From Holophagae bacterium (GTDB lineage Bacteria > Acidobacteriota > Holophagae > Acanthopleuribacterales > Acanthopleuribacteraceae), in NCBI GenBank assembly GCA_029263455.1, contig JAJCXM010000007.1, positions 88,334-152,333 of the forward strand: a DNA stretch of 64,000 nucleotides. Direction: 5' to 3'. The first letter of the stretch is position 1. Each line of letters opens with the position of its first letter. Below, piece by piece: positions 1 through 8,585 of this stretch. The notes under the pieces are model-generated. The model was not told where the DNA came from. It was given only the letters and a program-made list of their open reading frames with translations, and did no database searches. The translations under genes were made by a program, and so were the position numbers.

Positions 1-531
1 GAGCACTATGAGGGTGTCGACTATAAACATTTCCGGCAGAGCCTGTATGTTTCCATGCGGCCAAGTGGCGCGCTCTCGTGGGGTATGTCAATGAATAGAG
101 GCGAAACTATTGATGTGGTCAACGCTCAATCAGCCGACTTCTTGACCCTAAACCCTTCGCTTCAATGGAGTATCGGTCGTCATGTGAGGTGGGACTTGGA
201 GTACGTGCGCCAAAAATTCGAAGTCGATGCGGGACGCTTATTTCGTGTCCAATTGGTAGAGAGTCATTTTTTGGTTCATCTAAATTTACGCACGCTCGTT
301 CGCGCTATAGTTCAATACCGAGAAGTTAACCGCGATCAGGATCTTTATACAGGTGATGTAAACGCTAACAGCCAAGACCTATTCACGCAGCTATTGTTTT
401 CGTACAAGATCAATGCTCAAACCTTATTGTTAGCAGGCTATTCGGACAATTATGAAGGCAACGATCGCTATGATTTAACTCAAGCTCAGCGCTCTTACTA
501 TTTGAAGATCGGCTACGCTTGGATTCCTTAA
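1..531 (+). CDS. C-terminal part of a DUF5916-like outer-membrane beta-barrel protein (5' end outside window)
   Basis: The reading frame is open from the first base, so the visible 176 codons are the end of a longer gene. The protein is made of alternating polar and hydrophobic short strands and contains SYKINAQTLLLAGYSDN, a pattern I associate with the end of DUF5916 proteins (an N-terminal carbohydrate-binding-like domain followed by a barrel). It ends YLKIGYAWIP; an aromatic-rich end suits a barrel assembled into the outer membrane. The function of DUF5916 is unknown. An intrinsic terminator follows at 639-671. The family call rests on the C-terminal pattern only. Confidence 0.6.
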   Translation, partial: EHYEGVDYKHFRQSLYVSMRPSGALSWGMSMNRGETIDVVNAQSADFLTLNPSLQWSIGRHVRWDLEYVRQKFEVDAGRLFRVQLVESHFLVHLNLRTLVRAIVQYREVNRDQDLYTGDVNANSQDLFTQLLFSYKINAQTLLLAGYSDNYEGNDRYDLTQAQRSYYLKIGYAWIP

Positions 532-638
532 CTACCTCTAAACACCAAATTTATTAACGCTGCTGGACGCCAATCAATTGACTGATGCGAACTCATTTTA
601 CAATTCCCTTGTTGCTCGCTTTGGGTTCACCTAGGATT

Positions 639-671
639 GGAGAGCAAATTTGGAAATATGCTCTCCTTTTT
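639..671 (+). terminator. Intrinsic terminator after the DUF5916-like gene
   Basis: An 8-bp perfect stem (GGAGAGCA, 639-646, with TGCTCTCC, 659-666) and a 12-nt loop are followed directly by TTTTT. It lies between the first gene and the gene at 723 and most likely ends transcription of the first. Confidence 0.75.
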
Positions 672-722
672 CTGCATTGATAAATGTGCATTAGAGCGTG
701 ATTCAGCTTTCAGAGGTGATTC

Positions 723-2423
723 GTGGATTTCTTAATAGGACTAAGGGTTTCATTTGTTTATCTATTGGGCTTCGGTGTTTTTGCTCAGTCTTGGTACGAT
801 GGCCCACAAGTACTGACAAATCCTGAGGTGAGTGATCCGGTAATACCGTTCGTTTTGGACGTGGACCTGTCACAAATTGCGCTCGCACCAGCCTGGAAAC
901 CAGGTGATCCAATAAAAGAAATTCCAAGACGTTCCTATGGTGAACCAAATGATGACTATGTAGAGCCGCATCAGTTGGATCCCTTGTTAGAGCTTCAATC
1001 TGCTGTTACGACACGGGGTGGAACGGCCTTCAGCACACCCATTCTCAACATCGATGGACAGGGCTTTTCTGGCGTTAATCCTCCAGACACGACCGGAGAC
1101 GTAGGTCTCAATTATTTTATTCAAGCCATTAACGACTCATTGGCTACAAAATACATTATTTACAACAAAGCCGATGGCTCCATAGCAGTCGGCCCGATTT
1201 CGTTTAATAGCATATCCGGATTTTGCGGTGGGGGCGGAGATCCCATCGTCATGTACGATGAAGCGGCCGATCGTTGGTTCTTAGCCGAGTTTGGAATAGG
1301 AAATGCCGTTTGTGTTTTGATTTCGCAAACGGCGGATCCCATTGCTGGTGGTTGGTTCGCTTACAGCTTCTCTGCACCGAGTCTTCCTGACTACCCCAAA
1401 TTCGGGGTTTGGAATAATGCGTACGTGATGACGTCTAACGAAAGTGGGCCATCACCTATCTATGCGTTTGATAGGACAGCCATGCTCGCTGGCGCGGCAG
1501 CTACGTCACAAAGATTCACCGTACCCGACATGGATGGCTTCACCGTGTTCCAAGCGCTGACCCCCGCAGATTCAGATGGGGACGCGCCACCTCCCGGAAC
1601 ACCTGCCTACATCATGCGTCACCGTGATGATGAAGCACATAATTCTGGATCTAACGATCCCAGTCAGGATTTCTTAGAACTTTACGAATTCAGCATTGAC
1701 TGGGTGACACCAGCCAACTCGACACTGGTCGGCCCCATGAATATTGCCGTGACCGAATTTGATTCGTCACTTTGCGGACTCACATCGTTTTCGTGTTTCC
1801 AGCAGCCTTCGGGTCCCTTACTTGACCCTCTACGTGAGATCATTATGTTCCGATTGGTGTACCGCAATTTCGGAACGCATGAAGTCCTGCTTGGAAACTT
1901 CGTGACCGATGTGGATGGTAACAACACGGGTGGCGTACGTTGGTTCGAATTACGCAAGACTGTCGCAAGAGGGCCCGGCGCTTGGTCTTTGTACCAGGAA
2001 GGCACATACGCGCCCGATAGTGAAAATCGCTGGATGGGCAGCATCGCCATGGACGAAAGTGGCAATATCGCTTTGGGATACAACGTAACCAGCAGTACCG
2101 TCAATCCTGGTTTGCGCTACGTGGGTCGCTTAGCAAGTGACCCCTTGGGAACCATGCCGCAAGGCGAGAACCCCATGATCGAGGGCACGGCATCAAACGG
2201 CTCAAATCGTTACGGCGACTACGCACAGATGAATATTGACCCTGCAGATGGCTGTACGTTTTGGTTCACGGGCGAATACAACTCGAGTTCCACATGGTCG
2301 ACCCGCATTGCTTCATTTCGGTTCGATGCATGTGAATCAACAGGATGCCCGGCTGACTTCAGCGGTTGGCCTATCACTTCCTTACTTGATCTGGTGAATT
2401 GCGTCACTTCAGGCGATTTGTAG
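723..2423 (+). CDS. Secreted propeller-like protein of unknown function
   Basis: A 566-residue protein starting at GTG with gagg eight bases upstream. The first 22 or so residues form a signal peptide (hydrophobic FLIGLRVSFVYLLGFGVFAQ). The body has repeated Trp/Asp/Gly-rich motifs (for example NPPDTTGDVG, YDEAADRWFLAEF, PDSENRWMGSIAMD, RYGDYAQM) as in exported proteins predicted to fold as beta-propellers. The end (CPADFSGW then LLDLVNCV) resembles the half-dockerin tails, CPADFNGDG followed by LLDL, seen on many secreted bacterial proteins. No catalytic motif is recognised. It stands alone between two terminator-like hairpins, so it is probably monocistronic. Confidence 0.6.
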   Translation: MDFLIGLRVSFVYLLGFGVFAQSWYDGPQVLTNPEVSDPVIPFVLDVDLSQIALAPAWKPGDPIKEIPRRSYGEPNDDYVEPHQLDPLLELQSAVTTRGGTAFSTPILNIDGQGFSGVNPPDTTGDVGLNYFIQAINDSLATKYIIYNKADGSIAVGPISFNSISGFCGGGGDPIVMYDEAADRWFLAEFGIGNAVCVLISQTADPIAGGWFAYSFSAPSLPDYPKFGVWNNAYVMTSNESGPSPIYAFDRTAMLAGAAATSQRFTVPDMDGFTVFQALTPADSDGDAPPPGTPAYIMRHRDDEAHNSGSNDPSQDFLELYEFSIDWVTPANSTLVGPMNIAVTEFDSSLCGLTSFSCFQQPSGPLLDPLREIIMFRLVYRNFGTHEVLLGNFVTDVDGNNTGGVRWFELRKTVARGPGAWSLYQEGTYAPDSENRWMGSIAMDESGNIALGYNVTSSTVNPGLRYVGRLASDPLGTMPQGENPMIEGTASNGSNRYGDYAQMNIDPADGCTFWFTGEYNSSSTWSTRIASFRFDACESTGCPADFSGWPITSLLDLVNCVTSGDL

Positions 2424-2428
2424 GTCAG

Positions 2429-2461
2429 CGCTCAAGCTTGCGTCAACGGCAAGCTTGAGCG
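2429..2461 (+). terminator. Strong hairpin after the secreted propeller-like protein
   Basis: A 13-bp perfect stem (CGCTCAAGCTTGC, 2429-2441; GCAAGCTTGAGCG, 2449-2461) with a 7-nt loop starts 5 bases after the stop codon. No U-run follows, so it may be a 3'-end stabilising hairpin or a weak terminator. Confidence 0.55.
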
Positions 2462-2611
2462 ACCACTTTACATCGTCATACAGTCCTGAACCTTATTTGT
2501 AATAAAAATGTAAATTGTCATGTCAGGGTGCTAATTGCCATTCTAAAATGGCTTGATTGTCCCTATAATGCGACTGCGTCTCATCCTCATACCCGAGGTG
2601 TTTGGGGCAAA

Positions 2612-3688
2612 ATGAGATTAGCGGGGATCCGTATGTCACCAACATCAACAAGAATAGCTAGCTTTGCCATCGCTTTTTTTGGCTGTGGTCTTATTTATGC
2701 TGGCGGTTGCATAACGGCCAGATCCATGGGTAATCTCTCGTGTTCCATGGAAAGTGCCCATACGCCTAAAAAAGGTACCTTTGAGTTTTCACTAGGGTAC
2801 CGAGACTTATATTCGGATCGTCATTTCCGAGGTACCCACGAAGAGACAGAACGTCAAGAGTTAGAGAATGACGTGCGCAATGACGTTCAATCCTACGACA
2901 TGAACCTTTCATACTGGTTGACCGACCGCTGGAAAATATCGGCAGGTCTTCCATATATTACTGCCGATCGATCTTCGCTATACGAACATGACTTCCAGAA
3001 TCGATACACCATGAAGGCTGATGGCATTGGTGATCTGCGCTTGATGGGCTTTTACGAATCTCTATTTACTAAAGGTAAACACCCCAAGGGCTTAACGCTA
3101 GGTTTTGGTCTTAAGCTTCCCACGGGTTCTGATCACGTTCGTGACATTGCCTATCGCCCAACCGGTCCAGAAGAACGCAATATAGATCAGTCCATACAGC
3201 CGAGTGATGGCGGCACCGGTATCTATCTGGAAATATTGACATTCACTCAAATATTTAGCGAACGAAATTTTCTCTACTTTTCGGGTTCATACCTTGTCAA
3301 CCCTGAAGAAACCAATGGCGTTGAAACCCATCGTCGTAGTGAAGCAGAAGCCATCATGTCCGTGCCGGATGCCTATCAAATGCGGTTAGGTTATACGCGT
3401 AGCCTAATCCCGCGTCATGGACTAAACATGGACGTCGGTCTGCGTAATGAAGGGATTCCGCGTGAAGACCTCATCGGAGGCAGTAATGGGTTTAGACGCC
3501 CAGGTTACGCTGTCTATGCGGAATTCGGTGTCAGCATGGACGTTGGTGCTCATCGTGTAGGTATCAATATCCCTTACGCGATCCAACGCAACCGCGTAAA
3601 GAGCGTCGCTGACATCCAAAACGGTACCCATGGCGACGCCGCTTTTGCCGATTATTTGGTTCTAGCCACTTATGGTTATCGTTGGTAA
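2612..3688 (+). CDS. Outer-membrane beta-barrel-like protein, unknown function
   Basis: About 358 residues from ATG 2612. The frame is open back to GTG 2528, but the residues before 2612 are not signal-like, and GAGG lies about 14 bases before 2612. ATG 2633 is also possible. A hydrophobic N-terminal segment (FAIAFFGCGLIYAGGC) is followed by many amphipathic strands such as FEFSLGYRDLYSD and MNLSYWLTDRWKISAGLPY. The protein ends YGYRW, with the terminal aromatic residue expected of a BAM substrate. It resembles transporter-like and phenol-degradation-associated barrels in layout, but no named family is certain. It converges on the bacterioferritin-like gene, with a shared hairpin between them. 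Confidence 0.6.
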   Translation: MRLAGIRMSPTSTRIASFAIAFFGCGLIYAGGCITARSMGNLSCSMESAHTPKKGTFEFSLGYRDLYSDRHFRGTHEETERQELENDVRNDVQSYDMNLSYWLTDRWKISAGLPYITADRSSLYEHDFQNRYTMKADGIGDLRLMGFYESLFTKGKHPKGLTLGFGLKLPTGSDHVRDIAYRPTGPEERNIDQSIQPSDGGTGIYLEILTFTQIFSERNFLYFSGSYLVNPEETNGVETHRRSEAEAIMSVPDAYQMRLGYTRSLIPRHGLNMDVGLRNEGIPREDLIGGSNGFRRPGYAVYAEFGVSMDVGAHRVGINIPYAIQRNRVKSVADIQNGTHGDAAFADYLVLATYGYRW

Positions 3689-3701
3689 GTAAGGACTAAA
3701 A

Positions 3702-3725
3702 AGCCATAGCTATTGGGCTATGGCT
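3702..3725 (-). terminator. Intrinsic terminator between convergent genes
   Basis: A 9-bp perfect stem (AGCCATAGC 3702-3710; GCTATGGCT 3717-3725) with a 6-nt loop. Read on the minus strand it is followed by TTTTAGTCC, so it best serves the bacterioferritin-like gene; it may also stop the plus-strand transcript. Confidence 0.65.
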
Positions 3726-3745
3726 CAGGCCATTTGTCCGCTGAC

Positions 3746-4222
3746 CTAACCCATGCCCGTGATGTCTTGGGCTTCCTGGCTAACGTCAATCTCTCCAGGC
3801 TTGCGTAACATCTTATCGATTTCACCGATGTGCAAAGATTCCTGAACAATCGCCTGCCTGGCGTATTCTTCCAGAATGACGGACTCACCTTGTACTAACT
3901 TAAGCAGGTTCTCATACAGCTCAAGCGTTTTTTGTTCTGATTCCAAGGCTTCAAGCAGGATTTGGCGTATATCGTGTTGATGCGTCTCTAAAAGTGGTCC
4001 GATGCTTAGTGACGGGTGCGCCCCAAAATGGGTGATCAATTCCCCAGCTTTATGCGCATGGTCCATCCCTTCAGCCGCCTGGCTGCGCAGCCAGGAAACG
4101 ATGGGGATACGGTTGTAGCCAAATACCATGAATGAGTAGTGGGTGTACTTCATGGCACCGGCTAGTTCGGACTCCAATATGCGGTTAAGCGTGTCAATGA
4201 CGGCGTTTCTTTCGACATTCAT
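3746..4222 (-). CDS. Bacterioferritin-like (ferritin-fold) protein
   Basis: A 158-residue, nearly all-helical protein with the ferritin-like four-helix pattern: ESELAGAMKY (E19), EGMDHAHK (E51, M53, H55), ALESE (E94), QESLHIGE (E128, H131). Members of this superfamily bind a dinuclear iron site and handle iron storage or peroxide. Aligned to E. coli bacterioferritin with a one-residue offset, E51 of the E-x-x-H pair falls on Gly52, while a Glu sits one position earlier; the heme-ligand methionine position is Met53. The site may therefore be altered or the helix shifted. It is a single gene transcribed towards a terminator at 3702-3725. The fold is secure; ferroxidase activity is inferred. Confidence 0.8.
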   Translation of the reverse strand: MNVERNAVIDTLNRILESELAGAMKYTHYSFMVFGYNRIPIVSWLRSQAAEGMDHAHKAGELITHFGAHPSLSIGPLLETHQHDIRQILLEALESEQKTLELYENLLKLVQGESVILEEYARQAIVQESLHIGEIDKMLRKPGEIDVSQEAQDITGMG

Positions 4223-4321
4223 AATGACTCCTTTTCTGACTCATTCAGGTCATGATTTTAGCTAATTAGCCGTTGTTTGTGGTGGCACAAGATGGAATGA
4301 CAATTGATATATTTGGTCGTT

Positions 4322-4349
4322 CCCCGCAAGGTGGATTTTGTTTGCGGGG
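4322..4349 (-). terminator. Hairpin downstream of the DUF6607 gene
   Basis: An 8-bp perfect stem (CCCCGCAA, 4322-4329; TTGCGGGG, 4342-4349) with a 12-nt loop lies in the 151-bp gap after the DUF6607 stop codon. No U-run follows on either strand, so a termination role is uncertain. Confidence 0.35.
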
Positions 4350-4373
4350 ACCGGCCATTGAAAATGGAAGCAG

Positions 4374-5315
4374 TCAGGATGAACTGTCATGTTGTGTTTT
4401 TACTGCCGCGGACGGAGCAGGAATTAAGAACGAATGAATGATTTCTTTCGCTTGCGCGTAGGCCAATCCCTTGGTCTCGGTTTGCATGTCCGAAGCCAGT
4501 TGGAAAAGATGATGATAAAGTCGTTTCCCATCTTTTTCTTTTAATAACTTGATGTGTTGTTCGCTTGTATAGAGATCACGCCATGCGGCGCGAATCTCTG
4601 CCCACACGGACTCACGTGCTTGCCACCAAAGCAACACGTCTTTGAGGCTGTCGTCGCGGATGATTTGGTATTGGTTTAGGCCCGCTTCGCGAACGAGGCT
4701 GCGCGATTCGCTAACGATGAACTTGGTGTTGTCTTGTTCATGAACCCAGCCAGTTGGTGTTACCAGGTGGCGGTTTGTGGCGACTAATACGTCATAGTCA
4801 CTACGCTTGGTGTATTCGCGTCGCGGTAAGGGTCGATTGGTCCGTTGGGATTGCCACAGCGAGTGCTCTTTGGCGTGTTCCCATGTACCAATGGACTCGT
4901 AACGAGGACTGTCGTCAACTTGGAAGACCCTTTGAATCCATTGACCCTTGACGTCTTTCGTTTCCAATGTGCGTTTTGACCACGTCAGGTCAGTTTGGTA
5001 TTCCCACAACCACTCGCCCTCATACTGCCAGTCTTGGCGCCAATGTTTGATGGCGCCGTTTGACGTTTTTAATAAATGCTGCAGCGAAATAAAGTGGGAC
5101 GTTTGTTCAAGGACGACGACGATTTCCCTGGCTGCAGCCTTATAGGCAGGGCGCAGCTCATAGCCAACTTCCAGAGGCACGGTTTCTTCGAAATTGAAAC
5201 TCACCGAATAGGTGCCTGCCATCGCCAAGATAGCTTGCCGGTCCTTTTCGAACTTGCTCTCGTTTATTGTTTCGGGACTATTCAATAACATGATGGCTGT
5301 AAGTATCGCGTTCAT
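4374..5315 (-). CDS. DUF6607 family exported protein
   Basis: A 313-residue protein. The start at 5315 (MNAILTAIML) is chosen because the ATG 15 bases upstream lies next to the ribosome binding site AGGAGAAG that serves this start. A short signal-like segment is followed by DRQAILAMAGTYSVSFNFEE and KHWRQDWQYEGEWLWEYQ, conserved sequences I associate with DUF6607. The protein is rich in Trp and charged residues (for example WKR- and WE-type pairs) and has no recognised catalytic motif. The function of the family is not known to me. It is divergent from the ABC transporter genes at 5509. Confidence 0.75.
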   Translation of the reverse strand: MNAILTAIMLLNSPETINESKFEKDRQAILAMAGTYSVSFNFEETVPLEVGYELRPAYKAAAREIVVVLEQTSHFISLQHLLKTSNGAIKHWRQDWQYEGEWLWEYQTDLTWSKRTLETKDVKGQWIQRVFQVDDSPRYESIGTWEHAKEHSLWQSQRTNRPLPRREYTKRSDYDVLVATNRHLVTPTGWVHEQDNTKFIVSESRSLVREAGLNQYQIIRDDSLKDVLLWWQARESVWAEIRAAWRDLYTSEQHIKLLKEKDGKRLYHHLFQLASDMQTETKGLAYAQAKEIIHSFLIPAPSAAVKTQHDSSS

Positions 5316-5494
5316 CTCTTCTCCTACCAATCTATTTTTATGAAAAAGTTGTGGGCCACTATAGTCGTCGATGGTTTCTGATGGCGCACGAAGGTTAAGG
5401 GGTTTTGCGTTTCAGGCTGCAAATGAAGCTGCAAATCCCCAAGAATTGGCTACGAACTTTTCGTCTTTTTGGGGCATGTATCTAGCTGATTGCG

Positions 5495-5500
5495 TATAAT
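5495..5500 (+). promoter_or_regulatory. Perfect -10 box (TATAAT) 8 nt before the NatA-type start codon
   Basis: TATAAT ends 8 bases before ATG 5509, with no purine-rich ribosome binding site between. Transcription would start at about 5507-5509, giving a leaderless mRNA. A -35 match is weak, although TG lies just upstream (5491-5492). Confidence 0.55.
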
Positions 5501-5508
5501 GGCCGCTT

Positions 5509-6399
5509 ATGTTGGAACTAAACTCGGTTGTCAAAAGGTTCGGCCGCAATTGTGCCGTGAATGATGTGTCTTTTCGTGTACCGGCTGGCAGAATTAGCGG
5601 GTTGTTGGGTCCCAATGGAGCCGGTAAAACAACCATTATTCGTATGATCATGGACATTTTGAGGCCTGATGAAGGCCTAATCCAGCTGCACGGTGAATGG
5701 TCACAAAGCAAACGCAAGAATGCGATTGGTTATTTGCCTGAAGAGCGGGGCCTTTATACCCGAGAACGGGTGGACGATACGCTGCTTTATTTTGCGATGC
5801 TTAAGGGTTTGTCGCGGCATACGGCGCAGAAAAACGTGGCGACTTTTTTAGAGCGTCTGGGTATGCAGGATGTGGCTCGTGAGCGCATCAAGAAATTGAG
5901 CAAAGGCAATCAACAAAAGATTCAGTTCATAGCCACCGTTGTTTCCAGGCCACCACTACTGATACTTGATGAGCCTTTCTCCGGTTTGGACCCCGTCAAT
6001 GTCAAGCTAATCAGCGAAATCATTCGCGAGTTACACGACGACGGCATGACGATTATTTTCTCCACTCATCAGATGAATCAAGTGGAAGCTTTCTGTGAAA
6101 ACATGTTCCTCATTAATCATGGACGTTTGATTTTAGAAGGTGAAGTGGAACCCATCATCTCCAGTCGTTCCGGATCATTTGTGGTCATTGAAGGCCCGTC
6201 TGAGCTGGATGACAGCGACATGTTCACGGTGACGGGGCAGGTGAAGAACGGGTTCCAAATCAAACTTCGAGATGGGCAAACATATCGGGATCTGCTTGCT
6301 TGGTTGGCAAAGAGTCCAGTGGATGTCACCTCTGTGCAACCTTTCCGACTTCCTCTATCGGATATATTCATCAGTGAGGTGCAAAGCCAAGATGGATAA
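5509..6399 (+). CDS. ABC transporter ATP-binding protein, NatA type
   Basis: A 296-residue ATPase: Walker [11 protein letters not shown]-loop region [10 protein letters not shown], signature LSKGNQQK, Walker [14 protein letters not shown] and switch His in FSTHQM. The C-terminal 70 residues match the small DUF4162-type domain of NatA-like proteins. Such proteins energise ABC-2 exporters moving sodium, drugs or unknown substrates out of the cytoplasm. The next gene encodes the matching permease and overlaps this one by 8 bases, so the two are translationally coupled. The promoter position suggests a leaderless transcript. The substrate cannot be told from sequence. Confidence 0.9.
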   Translation: MLELNSVVKRFGRNCAVNDVSFRVPAGRISGLLGPNGAGKTTIIRMIMDILRPDEGLIQLHGEWSQSKRKNAIGYLPEERGLYTRERVDDTLLYFAMLKGLSRHTAQKNVATFLERLGMQDVARERIKKLSKGNQQKIQFIATVVSRPPLLILDEPFSGLDPVNVKLISEIIRELHDDGMTIIFSTHQMNQVEAFCENMFLINHGRLILEGEVEPIISSRSGSFVVIEGPSELDDSDMFTVTGQVKNGFQIKLRDGQTYRDLLAWLAKSPVDVTSVQPFRLPLSDIFISEVQSQDG

Positions 6400-7738
6400 G
6401 ATAAGGGTCGTTACCTTTCGTGAATTCATAACGCAATTAAAGCGACCTTCATTTTGGTGGCTCACTTTTGGCATGCCGTTGTTAATCGCCTTAGGCGTGC
6501 TGCTCATGTTTGGCATCATGGCCGTGGTGATAGCAACAAGGGACAGTAAAGAGACCGTTGGAAGTAAGGTTATTGGCATTGTTGACCATGCCGGTGTTGT
6601 GCACATTGATGCGCTAAACCACGGCGAGGCTAGACAGCCGTTTGATGCGGCCGAGTTCAAACAGAAACTTAGTGGCTTCAAGATACATCCCAGCCTCGTT
6701 GACACCATCGTGAAATTCTCAGAGAAGCGAAACGGTCCAACAGACCGCGAGGATGGCTATCGCCTCTATGCTGATCGTGAAACGGCCGTATTGGCTCTAG
6801 AAGCAGAAGCCATTAATTCGTTCCTGATTGTACCCGAAGATTTTCGTGAGTGTTTTGTTGCCGAATTTGTGCAAAAAAATGAATCGGAAGACCGTATTTC
6901 CGTGCGCTCAGTTGAAAGACATATTCGAAATATGTTGATCGATGAGGTGGCAGAGGAACCGCTCGCCAGTCATCTAATCTACCCACTCGAAGAACTAAAT
7001 CGAACTTATTTGGAACCTAAAACTGTGGACGATGAGGAGTCTGAGTGGACGGAAAAGATACGCAACTACTTAATGCCCATTATGCTTCTTGTCCTGATGG
7101 TGATGGTCATATTTGGTAGTACGGATCGCCTGATCCGCGGCATGGTTGAAGAAAAGCAGAACCGTGTCATTGAAGTACTGTTGTCGTCCGTTACCGCCAA
7201 TCAATTAATGGCAGGTAAAGTGTTTGGCTTAGGCTTGGTTGGGTTAGTTCAGCTCATTATTTGGAGTTTGGGCTTTATCTGGCCATTGAGTTTTGCGGTT
7301 GGCATACTCAAGATAGGGCCAGCAACCTTGCTCGTCTTTTTGATCTTTTTTCTGCTGGGCTACTTTCTGCTGGCCACCTTCATCCTTTCGTTTGGATCGT
7401 TAGGAAACAATATTCAGGAAGCTGGCCAGTGGTCCATGGTTTGGATTCTCCTGGCTTTGTCACCTATGTTTGTTCTTCCTAACATTATTGAGAGTCCAGA
7501 AGGTGTGTTAGCTCAGATAGCGACATACTTCCCGTTGACTGCACCGCTGGGCGTGGTTGCGCGAATGGGGGCCAATGCCATCAGTTTTGGCGAAATATGT
7601 CTGAGTTTATTAGTACTTATTGTTTCGCTAGCTCTGAGTATTCGCATAGGTGCCAAAGTATTCCGGATCGGAATCTTAATGACTGGAAAATCCCCCAATC
7701 CCATTGAGTTATGGCGCGCTTGGCGACAGAGTAATTGA
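6392..7738 (+). CDS. ABC-2 type permease, NatB-like
   Basis: A 448-residue membrane protein whose ATG (6392) overlaps the stop codon of the ATPase gene. The architecture is typical of NatB and ABC-2 permeases: one N-terminal membrane segment (WWLTFGMPLLIALGVLLMFG), a large extracytoplasmic domain (about residues 55-225), then five or six segments from about residue 230. GMVEEKQNRVIEVLLSSV is the conserved cytoplasmic coupling motif of the family. It forms an exporter with the upstream ATPase; the substrate is unknown. Confidence 0.9.
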   Translation: MDKIRVVTFREFITQLKRPSFWWLTFGMPLLIALGVLLMFGIMAVVIATRDSKETVGSKVIGIVDHAGVVHIDALNHGEARQPFDAAEFKQKLSGFKIHPSLVDTIVKFSEKRNGPTDREDGYRLYADRETAVLALEAEAINSFLIVPEDFRECFVAEFVQKNESEDRISVRSVERHIRNMLIDEVAEEPLASHLIYPLEELNRTYLEPKTVDDEESEWTEKIRNYLMPIMLLVLMVMVIFGSTDRLIRGMVEEKQNRVIEVLLSSVTANQLMAGKVFGLGLVGLVQLIIWSLGFIWPLSFAVGILKIGPATLLVFLIFFLLGYFLLATFILSFGSLGNNIQEAGQWSMVWILLALSPMFVLPNIIESPEGVLAQIATYFPLTAPLGVVARMGANAISFGEICLSLLVLIVSLALSIRIGAKVFRIGILMTGKSPNPIELWRAWRQSN

Positions 7739-7748
7739 GGTTTTACGT

Positions 7749-8534
7749 ATGATCTTAGACATGTACCAGTTAGACGCTTTTACCGACGTCGTTTTTGCCG
7801 GTAATCCTGCAGCGATTTGTCCCTTGAACCGTTGGATCGCCGATGATCAAATGCAATCGATCGCTACGGAAAACAATCTATCGGAAACGGCTTTTTATGT
7901 GCCCATCGCTGGTGGCTTCCATTTGCGTTGGTTTACGCCAACGGCCGAAGTGGATTTATGTGGACATGCGACCCTTGCTGCCGCCGCTCTGCTGTTTGAT
8001 CACTTACATTACGAACAACCGATCGTGCGATTCAAGACACGCAGCGGATGGCTGTCGGTGATGCGCAAGAATGGCGGCTTCGAAATGGATTTTCCAATAG
8101 ACGTGGCAGAAGCTTGCCAGACGCCCGCGTTGTTGGCAGAGGCAATTCCGGCTGAGACTGAGTTTGTCGGCCGCAGTAAGGATGACTATTTAGTGGTACT
8201 AGCCGATGAAATGCAGCTTCGCTCGCTGCAGCCCGATTATCGTATGTTGAAAGCTTTGGGTGGACGCGGCGTTTTAGTAACTGCAAAAGGAAACGATGTT
8301 GACTTCGTTTCTCGCTGTTTTTTCCCCTTCCATGGCATTGATGAAGATCCGGTTACGGGATCTGCGCATTGCACTCTGGCCCCTTACTGGTCGCATCGAT
8401 TGGGGCGCAATAAATTGAGCGCTCGCCAAATTTCCGCTCGTGGAGGCGACTTGCTCTGTGAGGTGGACGGCGATCGAGTACGGATAATGGGTCAAGCCAA
8501 ACTGTTCATGAAAGGACAGATCTTTCTTGCCTGA
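7749..8534 (+). CDS. PhzF family isomerase/epimerase-like protein
   Basis: A 261-residue PhzF-fold protein. It has the N-terminal YQLDAFTDVVFAGNPAA, the catalytic Glu46 in ENNLSETAF, RWFTPTAEVDLCGHATLA, and DPVTGSAHC in the second half, as in PhzF and YddE. The family shares the diaminopimelate-epimerase fold; most members have no assigned substrate. ATG 7749 is preferred over upstream codons because gagg lies at 7737. It sits 10 bases after the ABC permease gene, so it is probably cotranscribed. Confidence 0.88.
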   Translation: MILDMYQLDAFTDVVFAGNPAAICPLNRWIADDQMQSIATENNLSETAFYVPIAGGFHLRWFTPTAEVDLCGHATLAAAALLFDHLHYEQPIVRFKTRSGWLSVMRKNGGFEMDFPIDVAEACQTPALLAEAIPAETEFVGRSKDDYLVVLADEMQLRSLQPDYRMLKALGGRGVLVTAKGNDVDFVSRCFFPFHGIDEDPVTGSAHCTLAPYWSHRLGRNKLSARQISARGGDLLCEVDGDRVRIMGQAKLFMKGQIFLA

Positions 8535-8585
8535 AAATGACTTGAGTGTCTTGTGGTGTAGAGGCTCATTAGCGGCCGTCAATCC

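Noticed and set aside
8535..8585. Operon link between the PhzF-like and TrpF-like genes as a biosynthetic cluster
   Set aside because: The 51-base gap and the mixed neighbours do not show more than possible cotranscription; no further biosynthetic genes are adjacent.
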